A stretch of 64,000 bases of DNA from Halobaculum sp. MBLA0147 (GTDB lineage Archaea > Halobacteriota > Halobacteria > Halobacteriales > Haloferacaceae): assembly GCF_041361345.1 (NCBI RefSeq), contig NZ_JBGKAD010000004.1, positions 162,511 through 226,510 on the forward strand. Reading direction: 5' to 3'. Positions within the stretch are counted from its first letter, which is position 1. Each line of letters begins with the position of its first letter. Positions 48,166 to 56,336 of the stretch are shown piece by piece. Position numbers and translations under genes: made by a program. Below the pieces are notes generated by a model. It did no database searches and was not told the DNA's origin. It saw only the letters and a list, made by a program, of their open reading frames with translations.

Positions 48166-48879
48166 ATGTCCCGTGACAACGACGCCGAGATGAGCACCGA
48201 GGCACAGGCAGACGCCTACAGCGACTTCGAGGAAATCGACCCGACGTTCCCCGACACCTGGGAACGCGTCGAGGACGGCGCACTCTCGTCGACGCAGTAC
48301 GACGTGTGGGCCGACACCCGAGACGATCACGACGCAAAGGTGGCTGCAGGGTGGGAACCAGTCAACGAGGCTCCGATGTTCCTCGTCCACGTGTACACCG
48401 ACGATGAGTGGGAGATCTTGCTTCGGAGCCAGAGCTGGTTCGACACCCGTGGTGCAGCGGCACTCACCGCCCACCGACTCAGTGACGGCCACCTCCCGAA
48501 CCCGGCAACCTGGGACAGGGTCTGGAACGCCCTCGGTCGACCGGACACAGGGGGGCTGGAACAGATGGACAGCATCGAGCATCTCGATGACTGGAACGGA
48601 GTCCCTCCGGTTCAGGACCCAGACACACCGACGGATCAGCGGTACGTGTCTGAGGTCGACGGTACCCGCCGGGAGATCCGGTACGGGGTCCGCCTCCGGG
48701 GCACGCCAGAGCGGGGTGAGGGACACTTCCACACCGAGTACTACGTGGAGGCTCGCGAGGGCGGTGACGGGAACTACTGGGAGGCCGTCACCGTCTCTGC
48801 CACTCCGTTCGACATCGGTGAGCACATCACCCGGCTCGCCACCAACTGGGAAGACGAGTTCCACGCCGCCACGCAGTAG
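48166..48879 (+). CDS. Two-domain W-domain protein (cassette family)
   Basis: Protein of 237 residues, function unknown. The N-terminal copy (DTWERV, DDEWEILLRSQSWF) is diverged. The C-terminal copy is clear: DDWNGV, TRREIRYGVRL, YYVEAREGGDGNYWEAVTV and LATNWEDEF. Acidic, no transmembrane helix or signal peptide. Confidence 0.75.
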   Translation: MSRDNDAEMSTEAQADAYSDFEEIDPTFPDTWERVEDGALSSTQYDVWADTRDDHDAKVAAGWEPVNEAPMFLVHVYTDDEWEILLRSQSWFDTRGAAALTAHRLSDGHLPNPATWDRVWNALGRPDTGGLEQMDSIEHLDDWNGVPPVQDPDTPTDQRYVSEVDGTRREIRYGVRLRGTPERGEGHFHTEYYVEAREGGDGNYWEAVTVSATPFDIGEHITRLATNWEDEFHAATQ

Positions 48880-48903
48880 CCACCCCTCGGTGGGCGCTTT
48901 CCA

Positions 48904-48930
48904 GTTTCTCCCGACAGAGGAGGGTGAGTC
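48904..48930 (+). promoter_or_regulatory. Shared leader element (27 bases)
   Basis: GTTTCTCCCGACAG followed by AGGAGGGTGAGTC, directly before ATG 48931. Confidence 0.8.
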
Positions 48931-49650
48931 ATGTCCGACGACGCTGACACCGTTGCACTCACCGGCTGGAAGAACCGCCTCGGTCAGATCGATCCGGAGA
49001 ACCCGGTCGTGGACCACTACCTCTTCGACCGACACCCCGGCCCCGATCGCGAGATCCGCACCTGCGTGTTCACCGACATCGAGGACCCGGCAGACCCGCT
49101 CGCGGTCAGCCGTCGCCGCACCGTCGACGTCCGCTCAGGCGGCCACCGGAACGACTGGAACACCCTCCTCGAAACCACCGCCGACATCGACTTCGACGCC
49201 GCTGTCGAGTACGTCGCCCGGCACTGGGACAGTGACGGCCCGCCGAGCGCGGTCCCCGGCCGCGTCGCCAGCGCCGCACACCCAGCTGGTCCCGGCTCCC
49301 CGAATGCCGTCACCCTCTCTGCGCTCGACGACGCCTGGGACATCACCGTCCCCGACGTCCCAACCCACCCCAACACACGGCACATCTTCACCAACACCGC
49401 GCTCGACACACCCCGCCAGATCAGCGTGATCGTCGAGACGATTGTCCCCGGCGATTGTCGGAAGCGCCCGGTCAGCAAGACCACCGTCTCCATCCGCACC
49501 GGCACCACCGGCGCCTGGCACACCGTCGCCACCGGCCTCTCCTCCCACAGTGCGACGACACGCGCCGTCACCGCCATCACCGAGAACTGGGACAGCGCCG
49601 AAGTCCCTGATCAGCCCCGCACACTCGTCTCGGACACCTCCGACGAGTGA
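48931..49650 (+). CDS. Two-domain W-domain protein, fused form of the 47433/47770 pair
   Basis: Protein of 239 residues. Residues 1-110 match the 47433 protein and residues about 125-239 match the 47770 protein. The two halves are joined by a short Ala/Pro/Gly linker (ASAAHPAGPGSP). Each half has the pattern W near the start, R-E/Q-I, a central Trp and a helix ending in W-D. No known function. Confidence 0.8.
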   Translation: MSDDADTVALTGWKNRLGQIDPENPVVDHYLFDRHPGPDREIRTCVFTDIEDPADPLAVSRRRTVDVRSGGHRNDWNTLLETTADIDFDAAVEYVARHWDSDGPPSAVPGRVASAAHPAGPGSPNAVTLSALDDAWDITVPDVPTHPNTRHIFTNTALDTPRQISVIVETIVPGDCRKRPVSKTTVSIRTGTTGAWHTVATGLSSHSATTRAVTAITENWDSAEVPDQPRTLVSDTSDE

Positions 49651-49659
49651 TGCTTCCCA

Positions 49660-49686
49660 GTTTCTCCCGACAGGAGAGAGTGAACT
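49660..49686 (+). promoter_or_regulatory. Shared leader element (27 bases)
   Basis: GTTTCTCCCGACAG followed by GAGAGAGTGAACT, directly before ATG 49687. Confidence 0.8.
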
Positions 49687-50067
49687 ATGTCCGACACGAA
49701 CTCCGTCCGCACTACTGACAGTCTCGAAACGCTCTGCCCGGCTGTCGGTGGGTGGGATGTCGTCGAGGCGTACTACGAGGGTGACAGTGACCTGTTCCGG
49801 TTGGAGAACACCGCCGTCGACCCGCCCCGCGAACTCCGGTACGGCACCACGGCCGCGTGCTACCCGGAGGGTAACGTCGAGTCGACCGACGCCACAGACA
49901 CCGAGTACCGCTTCGAACTCCGCACCGGCACCGACAGCGAGTGGCGGCCCGTCGCTGTTCGCGAGGAGTGGTTCAACCCGGCGGAGCTGATCACGTTCAT
50001 CATCCGCCACTGGCACACGGTCGCCCACGGCGAGGAGGTCACCGCTCCCCTCGCCTTGATCGAGTGA
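49687..50067 (+). CDS. Single W-domain protein (cassette family)
   Basis: Protein of 126 residues, function unknown: GGWDVV, PPRELRYGTT, FELRTGTDSEWRPVAVREEW and FIIRHWHTVAHGEE follow the family pattern. Soluble and acidic, with no catalytic motif seen. Confidence 0.75.
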   Translation: MSDTNSVRTTDSLETLCPAVGGWDVVEAYYEGDSDLFRLENTAVDPPRELRYGTTAACYPEGNVESTDATDTEYRFELRTGTDSEWRPVAVREEWFNPAELITFIIRHWHTVAHGEEVTAPLALIE

Positions 50068-50104
50068 GCCGGGGCACTGCAAGTCGTCCGGTGTGTCGCA
50101 CCCG

Positions 50105-50131
50105 GTTTCTCCCGGCAGGCGTGGGTGGACA
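50105..50131 (+). promoter_or_regulatory. Shared leader element (27 bases)
   Basis: GTTTCTCCCGGCAG followed by GCGTGGGTGGACA, directly before ATG 50132. It is preceded by TGTCGCACCC. Confidence 0.75.
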
Positions 50132-50416
50132 ATGTCGCAGACCACCGACACTGAACTCACCGTCACCGCTGCAGACACGCACGACGCCGCCGCGGAGATC
50201 GTCGACGGCGAGTGCTACATCGCCGTCTTCCAACAGGACAGACCCCGCGGCTCCCGCACCCACACCAGCATCCTCGGCACCGGCTACTCCAGCATCGACG
50301 CACTCGCCGCCGAGTGTCGCGAACTCGCCACCGCCGACGACAGCGACATCCCCTTCCGTCCACACCGGGTGGAGATCTTCAGCTCAAACGGCGAGGTGAC
50401 GTTCGACACCCGTTGA
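50132..50416 (+). CDS. Small acidic protein with shared leader
   Basis: Protein of 94 residues from ATG 50132, chosen because the leader ends there; an in-frame start at 50093 would include the leader. It lacks the W-domain pattern. A compact alpha/beta sequence is suggested by VDGECYIAVFQQD, YSSIDALAAECREL and HRVEIFSSNGEVTF. Function unknown. Confidence 0.68.
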   Translation: MSQTTDTELTVTAADTHDAAAEIVDGECYIAVFQQDRPRGSRTHTSILGTGYSSIDALAAECRELATADDSDIPFRPHRVEIFSSNGEVTFDTR

Positions 50417-50466
50417 CCATCGTGACGCCGGCCGCGGCACCTCACCTCGCCTCGATGTCGTCCCCC

Positions 50467-50493
50467 ATTTGAACCGACAGGAGAGAGTGAGCG
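50467..50493 (+). promoter_or_regulatory. Shared leader element (27 bases)
   Basis: ATTTGAACCGACAG followed by GAGAGAGTGAGCG, directly before ATG 50494. It is preceded by GTCGTCCCCC. Confidence 0.75.
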
Positions 50494-50832
50494 ATGATCG
50501 TCGACGACGACGCGTTCCCGACAGACTGGACAGTCCGGTTCTACCCGAGTGACGGTGCTATGGTCAAGCACCGCATCGAGCACGACATCGCAGAGCCCGC
50601 CCGGGAGATCCGGACGGGCGTTCGCGTTCGCGACGAGACCCCAGACAGCCCTGGCTACCGCGTGTGGGTGGTCGAAGTCCGGCAGGGCGGCTCTGGCGAG
50701 TGGGAGACACTCGTCGAGTCACGCCGCCGGCTGGACACCCGCGAGATCGCGGCCGCGGTCGCCGCCGCGTGGGACACGCCGGGCCTCCCGGAGGACGCCC
50801 CGGTGATTCACGATCGCCCGCTCACACCGTAA
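50494..50832 (+). CDS. Single W-domain protein (cassette family)
   Basis: Protein of 112 residues, function unknown: TDWTVRF, PAREIRTGVRV, WVVEVRQGGSGEWETLVES, then VAAAWDTPGLPED. It ends the contiguous run of cassette genes that began at 46.4 kb. Confidence 0.75.
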   Translation: MIVDDDAFPTDWTVRFYPSDGAMVKHRIEHDIAEPAREIRTGVRVRDETPDSPGYRVWVVEVRQGGSGEWETLVESRRRLDTREIAAAVAAAWDTPGLPEDAPVIHDRPLTP

Positions 50833-51180
50833 CGAACCGAGCGGCTTTTGCTCGCTACCGCGTACACAGTGGCGTGGGACCGGTGCCACAGAGGTGGTGT
50901 CCGGTGGCATGGACCAGCACAGAGCTGGGGAGCGCCTCTGTCCCGAAAGACCAGAGTCGTCCCACCTCCGCCGCCCACACACTGCTGGCACAGCGTGGCC
51001 TCTCGCACGGCCCGGGGCCGTGCACACTCCACCACACCTGATCACGCTCGGGGGGGTTGATCGGTGTGTGGGCAGAGGGCACGCACCTTCCGTCACCGGT
51101 GTGGCGACAGCGTCGCCAGCACGTGTGCACGCGGCGTCTCGTGGCTCCACCGCACAGCAGCGAGTGCGGTGATCTGGACA
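50833..51180. other. Non-coding stretch, no gene recognised
   Basis: GC-rich, with open frames on both strands but none with a convincing protein pattern or leader. It contains local inverted repeats, such as CACGGCCC with GGCCGTG near 51006-51022. It precedes an R1 structured repeat. Confidence 0.4.
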
Positions 51181-51290
51181 ACTGCCCTCCCCCGGCGCCC
51201 GGAGGGGACGGGATGGCTCCGCCACCCGCCCCTCCGCCCCTCCTGCGGTGCTCGCTTCGCTGCGCTCCTCGGCGTGCGCCGGAGGGCAGT
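51181..51290 (+). repeat. R1 structured repeat, copy 1
   Basis: The terminal arms are perfect: ACTGCCCTCC (51181-51190) pairs with GGAGGGCAGT (51281-51290). Internal hairpins include GGGATGGC with GCCACCC. The 3' hairpin uses the TGCGGTGCTCGC...GCTGCGCTCC variant rather than the GACGTGGTTG loop. Confidence 0.75.
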
Positions 51291-51331
51291 GCGTCTGTGG
51301 CGGGAATGCTCGCGACGGAAGAAGCAGGGTG

Positions 51332-51595
51332 TTACTCAGCGGTGGGGGTGTCAGGCTCGTCGCCGTCGGGGGTCTGGGTGGGGACGTCGCCGGCTTCGGG
51401 GTCGCCCGGCAGCGGGATGCGGTAGGATGTTGGCCGGCCGTGGTCGTGGGCGACGACGCGGTCGTTCTCAGCGAGTTCGTGGAGGCGCTTGCGGACAGTT
51501 TCGTGAGTCACGCCAAGTTCATCGGCGATTTCGCCGGCCATCTGTGGGACACCAGGCGTGAATGTTGCGAGGACATCGTCAGTGGTGATGGGCAT
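51332..51595 (-). CDS. Winged-helix HTH DNA-binding protein
   Basis: Protein of 87 residues from ATG at 51595; longer open frames extend upstream but lack a good start or composition. MAGEIADELGVTHETVRKRL is a clear helix-turn-helix followed by a wing (VVAHDHGRPTSYRIPL), typical of ArsR/MarR-like haloarchaeal regulators. The tail is acidic. A CTTATC box 25-30 bases upstream suggests a leaderless transcript. It is the only clear transcription regulator in the cassette region and a candidate to bind the shared leader. Confidence 0.8.
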   Translation of the reverse strand: MPITTDDVLATFTPGVPQMAGEIADELGVTHETVRKRLHELAENDRVVAHDHGRPTSYRIPLPGDPEAGDVPTQTPDGDEPDTPTAE

Positions 51596-52068
51596 ACTCG
51601 TAGGTACCAGCGTGCAGGTGATAAGGGTGTGGCAATGCGTGGGGATTGCGTAGCAGGGACCGCCTCCGCGGCGAGGCGGTCGGCTCGGGTGGCCAGGCCC
51701 GCCGCTGCGCTCCAGTCGGTGCTTGCGGGGGCCGGGCCACACCGACCCTCCCGCTCGCCGCGTTGGACCGCCCCGGTGGTCCGTGGCACCGCACACACCA
51801 CCCGGGTTCTGGGCGGTCGTGGGGATTGCGTAGCAGCCACCGCCCCGCAGGTCGTGACGGAGCCTCCGTCGAGCCTCCGGCTCCGCATACCATCCTCCCT
51901 AACCCTCCAGAAGCACCGCGCGGTCGCTATCGCTCCCGCGGGTGCCCCGCCCACCTCCAAGTTCCTGCCGGGCACTGCCGGGCGGGCTTTCTCTCCAGCA
52001 GTCGAAGCCCACGTACCCCCTCTTGTCTGGTATAAACGAGACACCTAGAACCCCATTCCCTATACGGG
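51596..52068. other. Non-coding stretch with repeats
   Basis: No convincing gene. GGGGATTGCGTAGCAG occurs twice (near 51640 and 51821), each followed by a GC-rich hairpin region; GACCGCCT pairs with AGGCGGTC in the first. AT-rich DNA from about 52030 to 52090 probably holds the promoter of the next gene. Confidence 0.45.
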
Positions 52069-52084
52069 TTTGGACTAGTCCAAA
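52069..52084. promoter_or_regulatory. 16-bp perfect palindrome upstream of the OB-fold protein gene
   Basis: TTTGGACTAGTCCAAA is a perfect palindrome 38 bases before ATG 52123, just after TATAC-like sequences. It is a good candidate operator for a dimeric regulator. Confidence 0.6.
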
Positions 52085-52122
52085 GGTGTTAAGTGCGTGG
52101 CACCGTTAGGAAGAGACACGCC

Positions 52123-53736
52123 ATGATGGACGGTGACTCCGCCCACGGCGACGCACCGAGCAACGACCACGCCACCGAAGCCGCCGGTCGCTCCGGCCCC
52201 AACGACCAGGGGCACGACCTCACGATGCGGTCCCCCGACGACGGTCTCGCCGTCGCCACCGTCGCGGATGCCGTCGGCAACCCCGACGCCCTGATCGAAC
52301 AAGCCCAGGCAGACGGGGACGACCTCTCTCACTGGAAGGCCGATGCCGACGCCAACCGCGAAGCCCACCACGACACCCCCACCATCACGGGCGACGGCAC
52401 CCACACGTACGACGAGCGGGCCGCCACTCTCCCCGACGACGCCGGTCGCCACCACGGCCCCGGTGAGGCACTCGTCCGTACCGACGCCGAAGTCGCCGCC
52501 GACCCCGCCGGTGCCGTTGAAGACCTGTTCCGCCGTCAGCGGGCCGTCGGCCATCACCGCCGCTCGGAGAACGGCGAACCCCACGTCATCCGGCGCACTA
52601 CGCCCGGCACGCGGGACTTCTCCAAGCAGACGGGCGAGACGGTTGACGAGATCTTCGGCGAGATCGCCGAGCAACGCCGGCACACCCGGACAGCCGCCGC
52701 CATCCGGCTCCTCAATCGCCTCGCCACCGACTCCCTGCACGACGAGGCAGACGACGACACCGACACCACGCCCGACGCCGACTCTCCGTTCGCGGGCGCG
52801 TGGGACGGCGCCGCCACCGACCCCGACGCCACCACCCCCTACACCTCCGACGACACCGACAGCTCGGGCGACACCGACACCGACACCGCCCCAATCCGCC
52901 GCGCTCGGCGCTCGCGGGCCGCCCTCGCCGGCTCCGACGACGCCGGCACCACGCCCGCCCACCCCGACTACGACCACGGTCCCGACGGCCACACCCTCCC
53001 CGAACACGACCCCGAGTGTAGCCCCCGCGAGGCACGTCACGACCCCTACGCGGACACCGACCCCCAGCGTGACCTCGCCCCCGACACCCTCGCGAAGGTC
53101 AATGACCTCACCACCGACCTCCACGACCGCTTCGGTGGCCGCTCCGACGCTCTCTCCCGGTCGTGGATCAACACCGCCCTCGCCCGCGAAGTCGCCACCG
53201 GCTCCACCCTCCTCACTGCGATGGAGTCCGTCATCAACACGATCCAGTCGCGGGAGGGCTTCACCGTCACCGACATCTCCGACATCAACCCCTACGGTGA
53301 GTGGCGCCAGACTGTCGAGGTGGAAGTTACCCACCTTCACGACCTCCCGGCAGGCAACGCTTTCCAAGCCGGGTTCCTCGAAGGCACCGACGGCGGCTTC
53401 GCCCGCTTCGCCTTCTGGCAGAAGTCCCGCCTCTCCGGCCGCGGCGTCACCAACGACCCGATGCCCGCCCTCCGCGAAGGCGACACCGTTCGCCTTGAGA
53501 ACGTCGGCGTGGACATCTTCAAGGGTGACCTCAGTTTCGCCATCCTCCCCGAGAGCACCATCACCGTCCAGGAGCGTGGCGACGGCCCGAGTCCCACCAA
53601 GATGATGGACTCCCCGGAGCCGAACGTCGCACTCCACTCGCGGGAGTGTGACCGCCCCGAGTGGGCCGATCGCGACGGCACCGCCATCACCCTCGGGTGG
53701 GACGACGACACCAAACTCGACGACATCACCGCCTAA
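52123..53736 (+). CDS. OB-fold (RPA-like) ssDNA-binding protein
   Basis: Protein of 537 residues from ATG 52123; ATG 52126 and GTG 52093 are alternatives. The first 330 residues are acidic and partly disordered. The C-terminal part holds an OB-fold-like domain (WRQTVEVEVTHLHDL, AFQAGFLEGTDGGFARFAFW, GDTVRLENVGVDIFKGDLSF) resembling haloarchaeal RPA. A second protein of the same type is encoded at 57197-58540. Binding of single-stranded DNA during transfer or replication, or of the nearby hairpins, is plausible. Confidence 0.75.
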   Translation: MMDGDSAHGDAPSNDHATEAAGRSGPNDQGHDLTMRSPDDGLAVATVADAVGNPDALIEQAQADGDDLSHWKADADANREAHHDTPTITGDGTHTYDERAATLPDDAGRHHGPGEALVRTDAEVAADPAGAVEDLFRRQRAVGHHRRSENGEPHVIRRTTPGTRDFSKQTGETVDEIFGEIAEQRRHTRTAAAIRLLNRLATDSLHDEADDDTDTTPDADSPFAGAWDGAATDPDATTPYTSDDTDSSGDTDTDTAPIRRARRSRAALAGSDDAGTTPAHPDYDHGPDGHTLPEHDPECSPREARHDPYADTDPQRDLAPDTLAKVNDLTTDLHDRFGGRSDALSRSWINTALAREVATGSTLLTAMESVINTIQSREGFTVTDISDINPYGEWRQTVEVEVTHLHDLPAGNAFQAGFLEGTDGGFARFAFWQKSRLSGRGVTNDPMPALREGDTVRLENVGVDIFKGDLSFAILPESTITVQERGDGPSPTKMMDSPEPNVALHSRECDRPEWADRDGTAITLGWDDDTKLDDITA

Positions 53737-53835
53737 CACCACCGCCCACCCTCGCACTCTCGCCCGCTCTCCTCGCCGTCGCTGTCGAGATCACGGCGGC
53801 ATCGCGCATCGCGGTCCCCGCCCCACTTGGTGTCA

Positions 53836-53932
53836 AGCCCTCCCCCGACGCCCGGAGGGACGGGGTGGCTGCCGCCACCCGCCCCTCCGCCCCTCCGACG
53901 GACGTGGTTGCGTCGGCGTGCGCCGGAGGGCT
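53836..53932 (+). repeat. R1 structured repeat, copy 2
   Basis: Terminal arms AGCCCTCC (53836-53843) and GGAGGGCT (53925-53932). Internal GGGTGGC/GCCACCC hairpin, then CCGACG and CGTCGG around the loop GACGTGGTTG. It lies 100 bases downstream of the OB-fold gene. Confidence 0.78.
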
Positions 53933-54182
53933 CGGCCAGTGGGTGGGGCCGACAGCGCGAATCGAGGGCCTTTTGTCTGTCTCAGCGTGATGGACTAGCA
54001 GACACGACACACCTCGTCGGTCGGTAGACACCGTCGATTCCCTGGTACGCCATCCCAGTTCCCGTGTCGTGTCTCCCTGTGCCGGCCACCCACCGGCACA
54101 TTCTCTCCCCCTCACATCGAGTGCGACGGGACTCTCCTTCCAGACACCGCTCTCGCCGGCTCTCGTGGGTGCCAGCACCGCC

Positions 54183-54280
54183 CGAGCGAGCGCTCGCCTC
54201 GCCGCCGCTCGGCGACATCTCCGCCGGACGTCGTTGCGCCGGAGAGGGGTCGCCGAGGCGAACGGCGACGCTCCCGCTCG
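54183..54280 (+). repeat. R2 structured repeat, copy 2
   Basis: Outer CGAGCG (54183-54188) pairs with CGCTCG (54275-54280). Middle CTCGGCGAC (54208-54216) pairs with GTCGCCGAG (54249-54257). The loop is GACGTCGTTG (one change). The outer stem differs from copy 1 but pairs. Confidence 0.75.
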
Positions 54281-54369
54281 ACGGGTGTTCCCGCACCGCC
54301 CCGCGAACCTACCCGCCGCGCGCGTCGGGGTCACGCGCGGCAGGGAGCGTTCTCCGCACCGCGGGCCGC

Positions 54370-54460
54370 CCCTCCCGCCGAAGCCGGAGGTCACTCACGT
54401 GACCTCCCCCTCCTGCGGTGCTCGCGAAGCTGCGCTCCTCGGCGTGCGCCGGGAGGTGAC
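54370..54460 (+). repeat. R3 structured repeat, copy 1
   Basis: CCTCCCGCCGAAGCCGGAGG hairpin, then GGAGGTCAC pairing with GTGACCTCC across a 4-base loop, then the TGCGGTGCTCGC variant and a GCGTGCGCCGGGAGG end. Confidence 0.7.
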
Positions 54461-54533
54461 TCCCAGGGTGGCGACTCCATTCACTGGTGAGCTGTCGTTG
54501 CCACCATCACCAGTGGCCTAGCCAGCCCACTCA

Positions 54534-54566
54534 GTTTCTTCTCACAGAGGAGACTGGACTCCGAGA
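54534..54566 (+). promoter_or_regulatory. Shared leader element, extended by six bases
   Basis: GTTTCTTCTCACAG followed by AGGAGACTGGACT and six extra bases before ATG 54567. Confidence 0.55.
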
Positions 54567-54683
54567 ATGATGTGGGAATGTTCCAACCGCCACTTGAACA
54601 GCTCGTACACTATTGGCGATGGATGCGAGCCCGACCGACGCTGCGTCAAGTGCAACGCCCCTGTCTCGCCCTGCATCGAGTAA
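54567..54683 (+). CDS. Very small zinc-finger-like protein (38 aa)
   Basis: Thirty-eight residues: MMWECSNRHLN, then GDGCEPDRRCVKCNAPVSPC. Five cysteines, including CVKC and a Cys/His pair near the N-terminus, fit a single zinc-binding knuckle. It has the shared leader upstream and an R1 repeat 33 bases after the stop. Confidence 0.55.
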   Translation: MMWECSNRHLNSSYTIGDGCEPDRRCVKCNAPVSPCIE

Positions 54684-54716
54684 CTCCACTGTCTGGTGGA
54701 GACTCACCGCACAGCA

Positions 54717-54813
54717 GGCCCTCCCCCGGCGCCCGGAGGGACGGGGTGGCTGCCGCCACCCGCCCCTCCGCCCCTCCGACGGACGTAGTTGCGTCGGCAT
54801 GCGCCGGAGGGCC
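54717..54813 (+). repeat. R1 structured repeat, copy 3
   Basis: Terminal arms GGCCCTCC (54717-54724) and GGAGGGCC (54806-54813). CCGACG/CGTCGG stem around the loop GACGTAGTTG. About 90% identical to copy 2. Confidence 0.78.
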
Positions 54814-54858
54814 ATCGGGGTCGGTAGAATTATACTGGTGAGCCCCGGTACACCGATT

Positions 54859-54939
54859 GGAAGCCACGCCACCGGCCACGACACCACGACATCGAACCAG
54901 GTGCGAGCAAGTCGACACACCTCCACCCGCGTGGCTTCC
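54859..54939. repeat. 11-bp perfect inverted repeat
   Basis: GGAAGCCACGC (54859-54869) and GCGTGGCTTCC (54929-54939) enclose 59 bases with a smaller GGTG/CACC stem. No gene is evident in this interval. Confidence 0.55.
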
Positions 54940-55005
54940 AGTGCCACTCCTGGAATTTCTAGTCAGATCGGCTCACTCGACAGCGACACCGAGAACACTT
55001 GCCGT

Positions 55006-55102
55006 CCGAGACGGGTGCCTCGCCGTCGCTCGGCGACATCTCCGCCGGACGTGGTTGCGCCGGAGAGGGGTCGCCGAGACGAGCGGCGACGCCCCCGCTC
55101 GG
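55006..55102 (+). repeat. R2 structured repeat, copy 3
   Basis: Outer CCGAG (55006-55010) pairs with CTCGG (55098-55102). Middle CTCGGCGAC (55029-55037) pairs with GTCGCCGAG (55070-55078). The loop is GACGTGGTTG. Confidence 0.75.
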
Positions 55103-55133
55103 GCGGCGGCGAACCGCACTGCCCCACACCACC

Positions 55134-55218
55134 CCTCCCGCCGAAGCCGGAGGGCACATCGGAGATGAGCCCTCCCCCTCCGACGGACGTGGTTGCGTCG
55201 GCGTGCGCCGGGAGGTGG
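55134..55218 (+). repeat. R3/R1 hybrid structured repeat
   Basis: It begins with the R3 CCTCCCGCCGAAGCCGGAGG hairpin and GGAGGGC/GCCCTCC stem. It ends with the R1 CCGACG-GACGTGGTTG-CGTCGG hairpin and a GCGCCGGGAGG end, so modules are exchanged between families. Confidence 0.7.
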
Positions 55219-55527
55219 CCCCCACCCTCCTGCTGAACTCCGGAAGTCCGGTGTGGCTCGCCGGTGGGGTCTCCAACCGGCGCATCGTTACACGCGCTCC
55301 CACCAGACACGAGGATGTCGGTCTCACCGGCTCCCCACCTCCCCTGTCATCTCACCGAAGAGCCCACAGCGGTGGTGATGGCACGCACTGCCCCCGCCGC
55401 CTCAGACAGAGAGCGAGCGGTGGCCCGGGCCAGCAGCCATCGCAGGCGATAGCACGGTGTGCGGACCGCCGCCGGGAAGCCCCCCGCACATCGTTACGTC
55501 GGCCGATTTCCGGGACCTCCCACACAC
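55219..55527. other. Non-coding stretch, no gene recognised
   Basis: GC-rich, without leader or convincing protein pattern. Small hairpins occur, for example TGTGCGG with CCGCACA near 55459-55493. It leads into the hairpin array. Confidence 0.4.
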
Positions 55528-55606
55528 CACGCAGGCACTGAGCCGGATCACGATAGCGCGGAATCGCGTAGCTTTCCGCGCTATCGACCGCCTCAGCACC
55601 TGCGTG
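55528..55606 (+). repeat. Hairpin unit H1 (short class)
   Basis: CACGCAGG (55528-55535)/CCTGCGTG (55599-55606); CTGAG (55538-55542)/CTCAG (55592-55596); CGATAGCGCGGAA (55551-55563)/TTCCGCGCTATCG (55574-55586). All perfect. Confidence 0.8.
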
Positions 55607-55652
55607 CTGGAGGCCGATCACCCCGCGGCACCCCTCACGATCCCGGCCGCTC

Positions 55653-55732
55653 CGAGGTGCCGACGCACCGACAGCCACGCGGGTCCCTCCCGCGCAAGCG
55701 CGGGGCCCTCCCACGCGGCTGTCGGCGCCTCG
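55653..55732 (+). repeat. Hairpin unit H2
   Basis: CGAGG (55653-55657)/CCTCG (55728-55732); CCGACAGCC (55668-55676)/GGCTGTCGG (55717-55725); inner CCCGCGC (55689-55695)/GCGCGGG (55698-55704). Confidence 0.7.
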
Positions 55733-55868
55733 CCACACCTCTCGCCGGCCGAGATCGAGGGCCTTGGGGGTGATACGGGTCGGGTTCCGACGAGGTTTCC
55801 TCACCTCCGTCGCCTTCTTGCGCTGGCGCGGCGCATCCGCGCCACGCCGCGCACCCGCCGCGAGGGCA

Positions 55869-55951
55869 CCGGTGACCACACCCGCAGCCACCAGACACTA
55901 CCCGTCCCCTCCGGGACGGGTCCCTTCTCGCGGCTGCGGGCGGCTCACCGG
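55869..55951 (+). repeat. Hairpin unit H3 (three nested perfect stems)
   Basis: CCGGTGA (55869-55875)/TCACCGG (55945-55951); CCCGCAGCC (55881-55889)/GGCTGCGGG (55932-55940); ACCCGTCCC (55900-55908)/GGGACGGGT (55913-55921). Confidence 0.8.
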
Positions 55952-56050
55952 GCCTCCCGCCGGGTCGAAGCACGGTCCGGGCTGGCGCTGGACGGCCGTC
56001 TCGCTTGTCGTCTCCGTTCCTCGCTCCGCTCGGCTCCCGGCGCGTCGTCC

Positions 56051-56147
56051 GCGGCGCCGTGCCGGGCCGGGTCCCGATTTCGGCAGACACTACCCGCTCA
56101 CGCTGTTCGCGGGTCCCTTCTCCCGAAATCGACCGCCACGGCGCCGC
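56051..56147 (+). repeat. Hairpin unit H4 (three nested perfect stems)
   Basis: GCGGCGCCGTG (56051-56061)/CACGGCGCCGC (56137-56147); CGATTTCGG (56075-56083)/CCGAAATCG (56123-56131); ACCCGC (56092-56097)/GCGGGT (56109-56114). Confidence 0.8.
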
Positions 56148-56186
56148 GCACTCGCCGTCGTCGGTCGCTCCACCCGGCGCCGGGGG

Positions 56187-56249
56187 CCAGCGGCACTGAG
56201 CCGGGCCACGATTCGCGCCAGCGCGAATCGGCCGCCTCAGCACCGCTGG
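56187..56249 (+). repeat. Hairpin unit H5 (short class)
   Basis: CCAGCGG (56187-56193)/CCGCTGG (56243-56249); CTGAG (56196-56200)/CTCAG (56236-56240); CGATTCGCGC (56209-56218)/GCGCGAATCG (56221-56230). Same layout as H1 with different stems. Confidence 0.8.
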
Positions 56250-56336
56250 ACACCCCGGCCCCGCGCGGATTGCCACGCGACGGCGCGCTTGGTCACCCCG
56301 CTTTTGGACGGCCAATCCATCTGCGCTCGACCCACC

